From the NCBI GenBank assembly GCA_009823505.1, contig VZQC01002907.1, positions 4,648,150-4,712,149 of the forward strand: 64,000 nucleotides of DNA, in the 5' to 3' direction. Within the stretch, counting starts at the first letter, position 1; each line of letters opens with the position of its first letter. The notes below the pieces were generated by a model. The model had not been told where the DNA came from. It saw nothing but the letters and a program-made list of their open reading frames with translations, and made no database searches. This stretch comes from Rhizomys pruinosus. Taxonomy: Eukaryota > Chordata > Mammalia > Rodentia > Spalacidae. Of the stretch, positions 31,967 to 42,371 are shown one piece after another. The translations under genes were made by a program, and so were the position numbers.

Positions 31967-32358
31967 TGTGCTGGACAGCTTTCATGTCAACTTGACACAC
32001 CTGGGTTGAGGGACCCTCAATGGGGAACTGGTTCCATTGGACAGGCCAAGTCTGTGGAGTATTGTCTTGATTGTTGAGTTATGTGGGAGGGCCCAGCCCA
32101 CTGTGGGTGGTGCCACTCCGTGCAGGTTGTTATGTACATATAAGAAGGCAGGCTGGGCATGGGCCAGGGGAGCAAGCCAGTAAGCAGCATTTCTCCATGG
32201 CCTGTGCTTCAGCTTCTGCCTCCAGCTTCCTGCCCTGAGTTCCTGTGGTGGGCTCCCTAAGTGATGAACTGTGACCCAGGAGATGTGAGCCAAATAAACT
32301 CTTTCCTCCCCAAGTTGGACTTGGTCAGAGTGTTTTGTCACAGCAATGGAAAATAACA
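31967..32358 (+). repeat. 5' LTR
   Basis: TG...CA ends. A TATA-like 'acatataagaagg' near 32,133-32,145 and polyadenylation signal 'aataaa' near 32,293-32,298 occupy the positions expected for U3/R. Confidence 0.83.
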
Positions 32359-33402
32359 GAAATTGGTACCGGAGAGTGGGTTATTGCTGTGACAGACCTG
32401 ACCTTGGTGTTTTGGGGGAAGATTGTGGAAGCATTTGGAACTTTGGGCTAGAAAAATCATTGAGTGTCTAAAGTTAATTGCTGTGGAACTTGGAACAGTT
32501 ATGCTGAAAGAGTTGTTGACGATGGAGGCCTGGCTTGTGAAGCTTCAAGAGGAAGAGACCATCGGGGCTGTTTGTATGATATTTTTAAATTAAGAATCTA
32601 TGGATTCTGGTCAGCTGGGGCTGAAGAATCAGCTGTAAGTAACAAGAGACCAGAACCTGAAGTGAAATCTTTGTTGTGCTGGGACAATTGATGCTGGTTA
32701 GCTGGGGCTGAAAAATCAGCTGTGAGTAACAAGAGACCAGCATCACTGTAGTGAAATCTGGGAAGAGTTTCTTCAGGGTCAGCACACAGAAGCTGTGGTT
32801 CAGAGGGTGCTCAACCCTCCACCTCAAGCTGGAAGCAGGATTTGGTAATGTGTAAGAGTCTCCTATATGTTTCTGTTGTTGAAATGTGAAGGGGTCACAG
32901 AGAGCAGCCGAGGCTTGGCACAGTCTGAGAGGCCAGGAAAGGCCATTGGTGAAAGTGCACCTCGGTTGCAGTGAAGACCCCAGGATTGCAGGGGTCATGA
33001 AAAGAAGCTGAGCCTTTGCACCAGGCGAAGTCAGAAGAGACCATTGGTGAAGGTGCTGCTTCAGTTTCAGAGAAGACTCCAGCTTTTTGGAGATGCCGGG
33101 ACTGTGGGACGACCACCAAGAGCAGCAGCAGGTCTGGAATGGAGTCAGCCTGGGCCTGCGAGATGAGCTGTGTGTGCCACGGACAGCTGAGTCAGAGAGG
33201 GGGAGCTGCCAAAACCCTTTGGAGCCCAGAAGATTGTGAGTGAGTCCCAGGTGTCCAGCCTTGAGCTACTTTGCTGGACTTAGGTTTGTTTGAGTGTGCC
33301 TGATTCTTCCCTTTGAAATAAGACAGTACTTGTTTTGGATTTTACAGGAGCCCACAGTTAAGAGACTTTTAACAAACTGAACTTTTAAGTGTTTGGACTT
33401 TT
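32359..33402 (+). mobile_element. LTR element interior, left part
   Basis: Begins with the primer-binding-like site. Contains a local tandem duplication of 'tcagctggggctgaagaatcagctgt' type units at about 32,608-32,760. Frames on both strands are unremarkable. Confidence 0.75.
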
Positions 33403-33902
33403 TTTTTTCAGATTGAAAAACTTCCTCATGTTTCCTGTAATACATTCAATCTTGGCTGGAGTACAACAGAATGGAAACAGGATTACTATAATACAAAACT
33501 TTCTCTACACACACTGAACACACCTGTTCCAAGCCCACCCCACCCCCTAATGCTTCCATCTCAATTATTTCCCAGCCTGTTGGCCTGTGGTGAAGGAGCA
33601 GGTAGATCTTCTCTTTGATCCAGTCTTTGATGTAAGGCTGGTATGTTTGGTTATCAGCTCAGTAAACAAGACAGCTGAGATCTGCCAGATCATCTATAAA
33701 ATCAAACAACTGACTGATATCATATGTGATGGAGGGATGGTTGGGATTCATTCTCTTCAGATGTTCTTCATACATTTTACAAATGACTTCCATCCATTCA
33801 TTCACAGATTCATAGTCAGCATAAGTTCTGCCTTCAGGCCTCTTGGTAGGCTGTACCAGCAAAATGGTGTTGAGACATTGCACCAAACGCTTTGCTACAG
33901 CT
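33403..33902 (-). pseudogene. Erh: Erh processed pseudogene
   Basis: On the minus strand the translation follows enhancer of rudimentary homolog (ERH), a small conserved 104-residue nuclear protein: [34 protein letters not shown] and [20 protein letters not shown]. The CDS equivalent is 33,565-33,878. It is broken by a 1-base insertion just after the ATG (33,878-33,876), a stop in place of the Arg codon after LVY, and a 2-base deletion near the C-terminus; the net length of 314 fits 315 +1 -2. No introns. A 3' UTR and short A tail (T run at 33,403-33,408) follow, with 'agtgtttggactttt' as the flanking target. Inserted antisense to the host LTR element. Confidence 0.93.
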
Positions 33903-33918
33903 CCCAGTGTTTGGCTTT

Positions 33919-34331
33919 ATTATTTTTTTTCACATAAATTTATTTTTATTTTTTTTAACAAATCTAGACCCGTGTTCCCGCCCATTCCCCCACCCCACCA
34001 AAGCTCATGTATTCTGCCAAACATGCTTTTCATCTCTCTCAGTCTTTCTCAATATTCTCCATGAGGAAGTTGACTGTTTTGAGCAGAAGTTCACTGTTTC
34101 AGTCAGTTCTTTGATGCAGTCCTTTCTGTTGTTGTTGTTGTTGTTGTTGTTGTTTCCAATATGCATTATGCTCAACTGCTTTGGACAAAAGCTCAGGGCG
34201 CCCTACACAAGAAATACTTACAACTAGGCAATTGGCACTAGCATCCACAGATGAGGGATACCATTTGTCATTTGTTTTTCTGGGACTGTGTTACTTCACT
34301 CAGCATGATGTCCTTTAGCTCCAGCCATTTT
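33919..34331 (-). mobile_element. 5'-truncated L1 3' end, antisense
   Basis: Right end reads, in reverse, the last residues of ORF2 (KRQMVSLICGC-like). The rest is 3' UTR with a (TTG)n run near 34,126-34,156 and a T-rich left end (tail). Flanked by perfect 16-mers 'cccagtgtttggcttt' (33,903-33,918; 34,332-34,347). It inserted at the 5' edge of the Erh copy. Confidence 0.87.
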
Positions 34332-34482
34332 CCCAGTGTTTGGCTTTTTAAGGACTGTGGGGTTTTTAAGGTTGTACTGTCTTATGTTGTGATTAATGTT
34401 AACATCATACCTTGGGGACCAGAAATGGAAAGGTGATGGTTTAATAGTGATGTATTTTGTGTCAAGCTGACAAGGGGTCAGC

Positions 34483-34883
34483 TGTGCTAGATAGCTTTAG
34501 TGTCAACTTGACACACCTGGGTTGAGGGAGCCTCAATTGGGGAACTCTTTCCATTGGACTGGCCAAGTCTGTGGAGTATCATCTTAATTGTTGAATTATG
34601 TGGGAGGGCCCAGCCCATTGTGGGTGGTGCCACTCTGTGCAGGTTGTTATGTACATATAAGAAGGCAGGCTGGGCATGGGCCAGGGGAGCAAGCCAGTAA
34701 GCAGCATTCCTCCATGACCTGTGCTTCAGCTCCTGCCTCCAGGTTCCTGCCCTGAGTTCCTAAGGTGGGCTCCCTCAGTGATGAACTGTGACCCAGGAGA
34801 TGTGAGCCAAATAAACCCTTTCCTCCCCAAGTTGGAATTGGTCAGAGTGTTTTGTCACAGCAATGGAAAAGTGAACTAGAACA
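34483..34883 (+). repeat. 3' LTR
   Basis: Same order as the 5' LTR with scattered substitutions, ending 'ctagaaca'. Divergence between the two LTRs indicates an old insertion. Confidence 0.84.
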
Positions 34884-35018
34884 GTTCCCAATATCCACAT
34901 GGAGGCTGGCAACCTCTCCTGATATCTCTTCTGACCCCCTCTTCTGGCTTCCATCGGTATTGCATGACATGGTGCACTTACATGCAGGCAAAGCACTCAT
35001 ACACAAACTAAAAATAAC
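34884..35018 (+). repeat. B2/B3-type SINE host, right part
   Basis: 'ttcccaatatccacatggag' continues the SINE broken at 31,966, ending 'catacacaaactaaaaat'. Confidence 0.85.
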
Positions 35019-35320
35019 CAGCTGGATGTGGTGGTGCACACCTTTAAGGTATGCAGAGGCAAAGGCAGGTGGATCTCTGTGTTCAAGGCCAGCCTAGTCT
35101 ACATAGTGATTTCCAGGAGAGCTGGGACTACAAGGAGACCCTGTCTCAAAATGATTAAATAAATGAATAAATAAATACTAGCCAAGCATGGTGGCTGAAA
35201 CCTTTAATTCCAGCCCTCAATAGGCAGAGGCAGGCAGATCTCTGTGAGCTCAAAGCCAGCGTGGTCCACATAGTGGTTTCCTGTATAAATAAATAATAAA
35301 TAAAATTAAGAAAAATCTAT
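35019..35320 (+). repeat. two B1 SINEs in series
   Basis: Copies at 35,019-35,177 (ending in AAAT repeats) and 35,178-35,315, the second diverged and short. Confidence 0.85.
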
Positions 35321-35321
35321 T

Positions 35322-35490
35322 AAAATTTTTTTATTTTTATTTTATATGTTTGAATGTATTGTCTGCATGTGTGAAAGTGCACCTGTGTCATGCAATGCCT
35401 GAGGAGTCAGAAGAGGGCTTCAGATGCCCCTGGAACTGGAGTTACAGATGGTTGTTAACCACCATGTGGGTGCTGAGAATTGAGCAGCAC
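35322..35490 (-). repeat. B3-type SINE fragment, antisense
   Basis: 'gaatgtattgtctgcatgtg' to 'gtgctgagaattgagcagca'. Confidence 0.86.
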
Positions 35491-35836
35491 CAGGTCTCTC
35501 TATAGCCCCAGAAGGCCTGGAAGTTGTTTTGTATATCAGGCTGGTCTTGGTCTCACAGAGATCCACCTGCCTCTACCCGCCCCCACCCCAGTACTGGGAT
35601 TAAAAACATATGCAAAAGCCAGGGGTGGTGGCACACGCCTGTAATCCCAACACTTTGGGAGGCTGAGGCAGGTGGATCTCTGTGAGTTCAAGGCCAGCCT
35701 GGTCTACCTAGTGAGTTCCAGGACAGCTGGGGCTACAGGGAGACCCTGTATCAAAAAGACCAAAAAAAAACAAAAAAAACCAAACAAACAAAACCCCAAA
35801 ACGAAAACAAAAAACCCATATGCAAGCATCACACTC
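35491..35836 (-). repeat. antisense B1 split by a sense B1
   Basis: Outer antisense B1 at 35,491-35,615. Inner sense B1 at 35,616-35,816 with a C-containing A-rich tail. 'catatgcaa' is duplicated at 35,607-35,615 and 35,817-35,825. Confidence 0.88.
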
Positions 35837-36181
35837 AGTTCTCCTTAGCTGTTTTGAAATATTCAATTTAAGTGGGATTAGATAAGGCAGGAGGACCTCA
35901 CACTCAAAGTCAGCCTGGGCTCCATAGTGAGACATGGTCTCAAAGGAAAAAATAAATATGAAGTTAGTTGTCAGTCATAGCTGCTCTACTGTGCTGGGGA
36001 ACACTGGAAGTTATTCTTTCTGTTCTCTTGCACCCTGTACCCACTAACCATCCTCTCTCTGCTCCCTCCCTCTCTGTGTTTCCCTGCCTCAGCTCCTAGT
36101 CTGTTGTGAACTTCTTTCCTTTCACATAACACTGAGAACATGCAGTATTCATCTTTCTGTTCTTGCTGTTTCCATTCATAT
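35837..36181. other. unassigned, with a B1-like relic
   Basis: 35,876-35,960 resembles the right half of a B1. The remainder is pyrimidine-rich and unassigned. Confidence 0.4.
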
Positions 36182-36822
36182 TGTTACAGGAAAGACCCCC
36201 AGAGTCAAAGTAAATGTTAATCATGCTAACTTATTAGGTCTTGGTGTCCAATTATGACCATCTTCTTAGCATACAGTCTTGCCAATCTGACTGCACCCCT
36301 GAGTGAGTTAGGGGGGTACCTTTTAAAGGGGAGGCCAGCAAGGCAAAGTTGCCTTGCCTTTTGGCCAACTTAGAAAATGTCAGGGTTCCTTTAAGCAGAA
36401 TAAGCAAGTTACAGAAGCAAAACCACCCAGCAATTATGTCTTATGTTCCAAGGTTTGGAAGTGCAGCTGGGCAATAAAAGGGGAGGGAGTCTGGGCTGCC
36501 TGGAATCTGCTGTACAACCTTGAGCTAAGAATAAAATAAACTTGGGCTGGAGAGATGGCCTAGCGACTGCTCTTGCAGAGGACCCGGGTTCAATCCCCAG
36601 CACCCACATGGCGGCTGAGAACCGTCTTTGGCTCCAGTTCCAGGGAAATCTGGCTCCCTCTTCTGACCTCCACAGCATTGCACAACACAGGTGCACAAAC
36701 CTACATGCAGACAGTACATTCATACACATAAATAAATAAAAAGAAAAAATAAAAGAATAAAAAAAGAATAAAATAAACTTAATGGTTTCTCCATTCAAAA
36801 TGAGGTTTTTCTGATCATTACA
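36182..36822 (+). mobile_element. solo LTR of an endogenous retrovirus
   Basis: Starts 'tgttacaggaaagacccccag', ends 'tgatcattaca' (TG...CA), flanked by 'atat' on both sides (36,178-36,181; 36,823-36,826). A 'gcaataaaagggg' promoter-like block lies near 36,470-36,484, and AATAAA signals near 36,530. No interior or second LTR is present, so it is a recombined remnant. A SINE is inserted at 36,543-36,762. Confidence 0.75.
36543..36762 (+). repeat. B2-type SINE (short form) in the solo LTR
   Basis: Flanked by 'agaataaaataaactt' (36,527-36,542; 36,763-36,778). It has a small deletion in the head ('ggcctagcgactgctc'). Confidence 0.93.
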
Positions 36823-36869
36823 ATATATCTTCCAGTTTCATTCATGTTGCTTCAAATAAGAATGGAATT

Positions 36870-37093
36870 CTTGGGGCTAGAGAGTTGGCTCAGTTAAGAG
36901 CACTGGCTGCTCTTGCAGAAGACTTGGGTTCAGTTCCCAGCACCACATGGTGGCTAACAAATGTTTGTAACTCCAGTTCCAGGGATCTGACACCCTCTTC
37001 TGCCCTCTGCGGACATTGCATGACATAGGTGCACTTACATACATGCAGGTAGTACATTCATACACATAAAAATAATAAAATATTAAAAAAGAA
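36870..37093 (+). repeat. B3-type SINE
   Basis: 'ggggctagagagttggctca' to 'aataataaaatattaaaaaa'. Confidence 0.9.
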
Positions 37094-37095
37094 AG

Positions 37096-37296
37096 CAGGC
37101 TGGGTACAGACCGGGGAAGCAAGCCAATAAGCAGTGTTCTTTTATTGTCTGTGCTCCAGATTCCTGCCCTGAGCTCTTTCCTGACTTCCCTCAGTGAACT
37201 GTGACCTTGGAGACATAAAGTGAACTCTTTCCTACCCAAGCTGGTTCTGGTTTTGGTCAGTGTTTTTATCACAGTAAATGGAAGTAACTAAGACAG
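37096..37296 (+). mobile_element. 3' part of a 'tgtcaacttgaca' family LTR
   Basis: 'gcaggctgggtacagaccgg', 'aagccaataagcag' and 'aactctttcctacccaag', parallel to the LTR at 32,147-32,340. Confidence 0.78.
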
Positions 37297-37339
37297 GGAT
37301 GTTAATTATTGCATATATTTACAGCATATTTCCATGGTT

Positions 37340-37434
37340 AGGGTTTTTTTTTTGGGGGGGTGTAAGAGGACAGGATTTCACTCTGGCTGGTTGGAACTTG
37401 CTCTGTAGACCAGACTGGCCTTACACTCACAGAG
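37340..37434 (-). repeat. B1 remnant, antisense
   Basis: T/G-rich head then 'gtagaccagactggccttac'. Confidence 0.7.
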
Positions 37435-38192
37435 AAGTGAAAAGTGGTTTGACAGAAACCACCTTAGTGCCTGCTGCTATGGATAGTCTTGTCTTCTCAT
37501 GGTTCAACTCCAGATCTCAATTTCATGAGAAATTATGTGGAAGCCATACACAGTGGGAAATGCCTCTGCCCTTTGATCTTTCCCTCACTAGCCTTTTCGA
37601 ACAACCCATTCTCCTTTTTACTGTTCATTCAGCACTCAACACCTTATCCTGTAAGAGCCTTTGTATGATGGCCTTGCCCAGTTGTAGGGTAAGGTAAACC
37701 TTTGTTTAAGGTTGGCTAGGCTAAGTTGTGCTATTCAGTATGCAGCTGTATTAAATGTGCTTTTGACTTAAGATAGCTTCAATTTATTTTGGCTTACAAG
37801 GATATAACCCCATTGTTGAGAGTTGAGGAAAAGAAATACTAACGGTGAAGATAATTTCTTCAAAGAGACTGAGAAATTGAAACTGGCAAATGTTTAAAAG
37901 TGACATTAGGGATAAATGGCAGAGTTGGAATTGTTTTTTTGTGTTGCTCATGAAACCATTTCAGGAAGTTGAACTCAAACATTTGTTCAACAAAACACAC
38001 GTTTTGCAGTATCTAATGCACTGACTGGAATAGTTCAAATTTATCTTAGAATTTGGATTACAGAAATAGGGATATGGATGTGTGTCCAGAATCTTAATGT
38101 TGGAACCATCAGTAAAACAATCATAAACCACTGGATATCTTCTAGGAATTAGATGGAATTACAGAACATGATATAATCTTAATTATTTTAAA
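37435..38192. other. unassigned sequence of about 760 bp
   Basis: AT-rich, with no recognised repeat or exon. Confidence 0.4.
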
Positions 38193-38397
38193 GAGTTACT
38201 AAATTTTTATGTGTATATGTATGTGGTGTATATGTCATGTATGTGCAGTGCCCTCAGAGCTCAGAAGAGGGTGTCAGAGTCCCTGGAATTTGGATTACAG
38301 ATGGTCGTTATCTGCCATATTGGTGCTGGGAACAGAACCTGGGTCCTCTGGAAGAATAGCATGCCTTCTTAACTGCAGAGACATCTCCCCATCCCTC
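38193..38397 (-). repeat. B3-type SINE, antisense
   Basis: 'cagaagagggtgtcagagtc' and 'agagacatctccccatccct'. Confidence 0.88.
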
Positions 38398-38624
38398 TAT
38401 AATATTGACTTTAATAACAAATTTATGATAGAACAAGAGTTTGAGACTAGCAAAAAACTTGATTTTGAAGAATACATCAGTGTTTTACATTTCAGTTTGG
38501 TAAGCATTTGGTGGGTGTGAGGTATTTTCATGCAAGGTGCTTGTACATAATTTTTCCTCCTGGTTTCTACTTGTCTCTCTTTATTTAACTTGTAGAGAGA
38601 AATAAAATCTTGAAAAATTAATAT

Positions 38625-38731
38625 TCATTTTATGTGTATGATGTTTAGTCTGTGCATATGTGTACTATGTGCATGCAGTGCACATACAAGAGCAGCCAGC
38701 ACTCTTAAATGCTGAGCTATCTCTCCAGCCT
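38625..38731 (-). repeat. B2-type fragment, antisense
   Basis: 'gtgcatgcagtgcacataca' fused to 'gagctatctctccagcct', internally deleted. Confidence 0.75.
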
Positions 38732-38795
38732 CTAATTTTTCAATTTTAATAAACACACACACATGTGTGCATGTGCATACATTCATGTACACTTT

Positions 38796-39712
38796 AAAGG
38801 GCTGATGAGATAGCTCAGCAGGTAAAGGTGCTTACCACCAAACCTGGCAATCTGAGTTCAATTTCCAGAACCCACAGGGTGGAAGGAGAGAACCAACTCC
38901 TGCAAGTTGTCCTCTGACCACCACTTATATGCTGTAGCAAGCATATAAGTCACATGCTCACACACAATAAATAAATGTAACAAAAATTTAATGGGGCTGG
39001 GAGAGATATGCAGTGGAATCACTGGCTGCTCTTGCAGAGGACCATGTATTGTTCCCAGCACCCACATGGCTGCTGACAACTGTCTATAACTTCAGTTCCA
39101 GTGGATCCAATGCCCTCCTCTGGCCTCCATGGGCATTACATGCACATGGTGCATTTACAGACGTGCAGGTAAAATGCTTGTACACATAAAATAAGTATCA
39201 CAATATTTTAAATTTTAATGCATTTTCAAAGAACAATTTCATGAATATTTATAGAAATAAAAAGATAGGGGCTGGAGAGATGGTTCAGTGGTTAAGAGCA
39301 CTGACTGCTCTGGCAGAGGACCTGGGTTTGATTCCCAGTGCCCACATGGCGGCTAAAAATCATCTTTAACTCCAGTTCCAGGGGAATCCGATGCCCTCTT
39401 CTGACCTCCGCCGGCATTGCATGACATGGGTGCACAACCTACATGCAGACAGTACACTCATACACATAAAAAAAAAAGATAGCATCTGGGGCTAGAGAGA
39501 TGACTCTGCAGTTAAGAGCACCAACTACTCTCGCAGAGGACTGGGGTTTGATTCCCAGCACCCACATGGTGGCTAAGAATTGTCTTTAACTCCAGTTCCA
39601 GGGGAATCCGACACCCTCTTCTGACCTCTGCAGCATTGCATGACATGGGTGCACCTACGTACATGAAGACAATACACTCATACACATAAAATAATAAATA
39701 AAAAGTTAAAAA
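38796..39712 (+). repeat. cluster of four sense B2/B3-type SINEs
   Basis: 38,796-38,985 (old, 'ggaaggagagaaccaactcc' body), 38,991-39,215, 39,268-39,472 and 39,488-39,712 (younger, single 'aactccagttccagggga' block). The 14-mer ending 'aaaaagatag' is repeated around the third copy. Confidence 0.9.
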
Positions 39713-39890
39713 AAATCAGCATCTAACAAATGTACCCAACAGAGTAAAACTCACAGTTCCAATCTGGAACCAAGAATGCCCCTGTACATTTGGTCCATCT
39801 ACAAAAGAGTGGTTAGCTCCACTGTGGGGACCTGGAAGCCAGGAAGACAATGTGAGAAGAAACATTTTTCTCTCTGGATTTTTTTCTTTT

Positions 39891-40110
39891 TTAAAAATTT
39901 TATTTATTTTTGTATGTGTATGAATGTACTGTGTACATGCAGGTTTGTGCACCCGTGTCGTGCAATGCTGCAGAGGTCAAAAGAGGGCATCAGATACCCC
40001 TAAAACTGGAGTCAAAGACGGCTCTCAGCCGCCATGTGGGTGCTGAGGATCGAACCCAGGTCCACTACAAGAGCAGTTGGCGCTCTCAACTGCTAGGCCA
40101 TCTCTCAGCC
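39891..40110 (-). repeat. B2-type SINE (short form), antisense
   Basis: Flanked by perfect 'ctggatttttttctttt' (39,874-39,890; 40,111-40,127). Confidence 0.94.
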
Positions 40111-40221
40111 CTGGATTTTTTTCTTTTGAACATCATACTATGTTCACACATTATCTGGTCAAAGAATATATGTAAATAATTTTTTTGCTGTTGGGGAATG
40201 AAAGATTTTAATTACATATTT

Positions 40222-40385
40222 TTGTTTACATTTATTTAGTGGAGGGTATGTCAGTGCCACAGCACACGTGTGGAAGTCAGAGGACCTTCAGGAAGCATCT
40301 CTCTTTCTATCGTGTCAGGCTGGTGAATTGAATGCTTCAGGCTTGGCAGTAAGCCCTTTACCCACTGAGCCATCTTGCCAGCCTG
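40222..40385 (-). repeat. old B3-type SINE, antisense
   Basis: 'gtggaagtcagaggacctt' and 'ctttacccactgagccatct' with a diverged middle. Confidence 0.78.
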
Positions 40386-40794
40386 AGAATTTTTTGAATA
40401 AATTAATATATGAAAGAGAGAGTAAGCAAACTGTTAAGAGGAAAACTCTGACCAATTAAATTTAGTAGAGTTTATCAGAGCAAAACAAGGATTTGAGACT
40501 TGAGTAGCTCCCCAAACTAGAGAACAAGTTCTGGGACTCCAGCCCACAATGTGATCTGGCAGCATTTATAGTGAGTCAGACACGAGGAACAACTTAATTG
40601 GATGCACCTCCGTCAATCAACCAACCCATTGATTAAGATTTGCATGTCAGTTGTTTATAGCCTAATTAGTCAACTGGTTAAGTGCCTTTAGCAACTAGCC
40701 AGAGTTCAGTTACTATGATTCACTTCTACTGGTTGGGTCTGTTGAGCCCTGTGGAGGTCCCAGATTCAAATCCTGCCCCTTGCATTTGGCTTCA
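40386..40794. other. unassigned sequence
   Basis: No gene or SINE. It may be an old LTR or DNA-transposon relic split by the B4 that follows, but termini are not visible. Confidence 0.35.
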
Positions 40795-40957
40795 CACTCA
40801 CTATATAGTTAAGGATAATCTTGAACCTCTGATTCTTCAGTTTCTACCTCCCTAGTCATGAGATTAAAGACATGCACCATCTGGTACTGGGGATCGTACC
40901 CAGGACTTCATGCATGCTAGGCAAGCGTTCTATCAACTGAGCCATATCCTCAACCCA
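40795..40957 (-). repeat. B4 SINE (B1 plus ID), antisense
   Basis: B1-like half to 'agacatgcaccatctgg', then ID half 'tactggggatcgtacccagg' to 'actgagccatatcctcaacc'. Confidence 0.83.
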
Positions 40958-41244
40958 CTCTGATAAGTTTTGTTCAGCAGAATGACTGTTACTGTACAAG
41001 AACCACCAGTCACAGGCCTTGTTTATCCAGAAGCTGCTGCTTTGCTTGATTTCACAGACTGGCATTCAGCCAACAGCTCTGGGGGCCACCCCCGCCCCCG
41101 GGGGGTTCTGTATTTGAGGTCAGAAAAGTCTGAGAAACCCCACTGCACCCGCCCTTCCCCAGCCATCAGCAAACCACTTGGGAACCAGGACAGGGTAGTT
41201 GAAAGAGCGTGGAACTCATTTGACTATATGTATTTATGGAGTAT

Positions 41245-41385
41245 GAAAAATCATGCAAACACATTGACCCAGAAATTCCATGGCTAGGAATTTCTAAAGA
41301 AACAATGAAGGATTGTGTCTATAGCTTTAGTTAAAAGGATATTTGGCAAAGGCTTATTTATGATGGTGGGTGAAAAATAGGAGCA
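41245..41385 (+). mobile_element. ancient L1 ORF2 fragment
   Basis: 'acccagaaattccatggcta' and 'ggaatttctaaagaaac' match the conserved 3' ORF2 phrase of old mammalian L1s. Confidence 0.65.
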
Positions 41386-41405
41386 TTCATGTGGGCCACT
41401 GTATA

Positions 41406-41408
<3 letters not shown>

Positions 41409-41469
<61 letters not shown>

Positions 41470-41605
41470 TTTGAGACAGGGTTTCCTAGTTCCATCCTAG
41501 AACTTACGATGTAGAACAGGCTGGCCTCCAACTCACAGAAATCCACCTGCCTCTGCCTTCTGAGTGCTGGGATTAAAGGTGTGTACCACCACGCCTGGCA
41601 CATTC
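41409..41605 (-). repeat. (TC)n microsatellite followed by antisense B1
   Basis: About 30 TC units (41,409-41,469), then 'tttgagacagggtttcctag' to 'taccaccacgcctggca'. The microsatellite replaces the usual A-rich tail region. Confidence 0.93.
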
Positions 41606-41609
41606 TTTT

Positions 41610-41765
41610 TTATAATACCATTTGTGTGTGTACAGGCACAGGCACACATGACTGTCATGGTGTATGTGTGGAGGTCAGAGAACAAGCTGTGGGTTCCTGT
41701 GATTGATCTCAGGTTGTCAGGCTTGGTGGCATATACCAGCCCTCTAAACCTGCTCACCAGGCCTG
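41610..41765 (-). repeat. old B3-type SINE, antisense
   Basis: 'gtatgtgtggaggtcagaga' and 'ctcaggttgtcaggcttggt'. Confidence 0.75.
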
Positions 41766-41787
41766 TATATATTATGTATTTGGTTTT

Positions 41788-41973
41788 GGCATGCTAGAGT
41801 TGGAATCTAGGGCCTCAGAGCTGCTGCCAAGTACTTTACCACTGAGCTACATTTCCAGCAGTACTTTATTTTGAGATGGTTTTATATGTAGGCCAGGCTG
41901 GCCTTGAACTTGAGATCCTCCTCCCTCATCTCCTAAATTCTAGGATTGCAAGCATTTGCCATCAGTGCTAGCT
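41788..41973 (-). repeat. ID half plus B1 half, antisense
   Basis: ID at 41,788-41,862 ('taccactgagctacatttcc') followed by a diverged B1 at 41,865-41,973. Confidence 0.72.
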
Positions 41974-42076
41974 TGGAATTTTCTTGTCTGACCCTCCCTC
42001 CTTTAGATTGTATCTTTTTTAAATAGATTTTTAAAAAAATATTTATTTATTTATTTTATGCATATATGTACTGCCA

Positions 42077-42115
42077 AATGAATGAATAAATGAATGAATG
42101 AATAAGTGAGTAAAT
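42077..42115. repeat. (AATG)n microsatellite
   Basis: Imperfect AATG units, possibly the degenerate tail of the B2-like text at 42,035-42,072. Confidence 0.85.
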
Positions 42116-42365
42116 TAATGACTCATGCCCTTCGAAGGCATGCCCCCAGTGACATACTTCATTCAACTGGATCCCACCTTCCTCATTCCCAATACTTGCC
42201 AATAATCTATTTGAATTGTAAATTCACCAGTGGCTGAAACCACTGGTTAGATAAGCTCTCCTGACCTAGCAGTCTGCAAACATACTCACAGACACACCCA
42301 GAAGTGTGCATTACCAACTGCTTAGGCTTCTCTCAATCCAGTCAAGTTGACAATTCTACAGGACA
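42116..42365 (-). mobile_element. possible antisense LTR relic
   Basis: Ends 'agtcaagttgacaattctac', the reverse of the 'tgtcaacttgaca' motif. The rest is weakly similar to rodent LTR-family text. Confidence 0.4.
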
Positions 42366-42371
42366 GTAAGT

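Larger units (their letters stand above)
31967..34883 (+). mobile_element. complete non-coding LTR retrotransposon (ERVL/MaLR-like)
   Basis: Two direct repeats of about 390-400 bp, 31,967-32,358 and 34,483-34,883, both beginning TGTGCT and ending ACA, share 'tgtcaacttgacacacctgg' and 'agccaaataaa'. The 5-bp target 'gttcc' is duplicated (31,962-31,966; 34,884-34,888) and the SINE text on either side rejoins. Just inside the 5' LTR, 'tggtaccggagagtggg' resembles a tRNA-Leu-type primer-binding site, as in ERVL-class elements. The roughly 2.1-kb interior has no gag, pro, pol or env frame, so it depended on helpers. Two later insertions (33,403-34,331) account for nearly half of the interior. Confidence 0.85.

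Noticed and set aside
32464..33243. Frames in the LTR element interior as gag-like genes
   Set aside because: Short, on both strands, without retroviral motifs such as a zinc knuckle or protease site.
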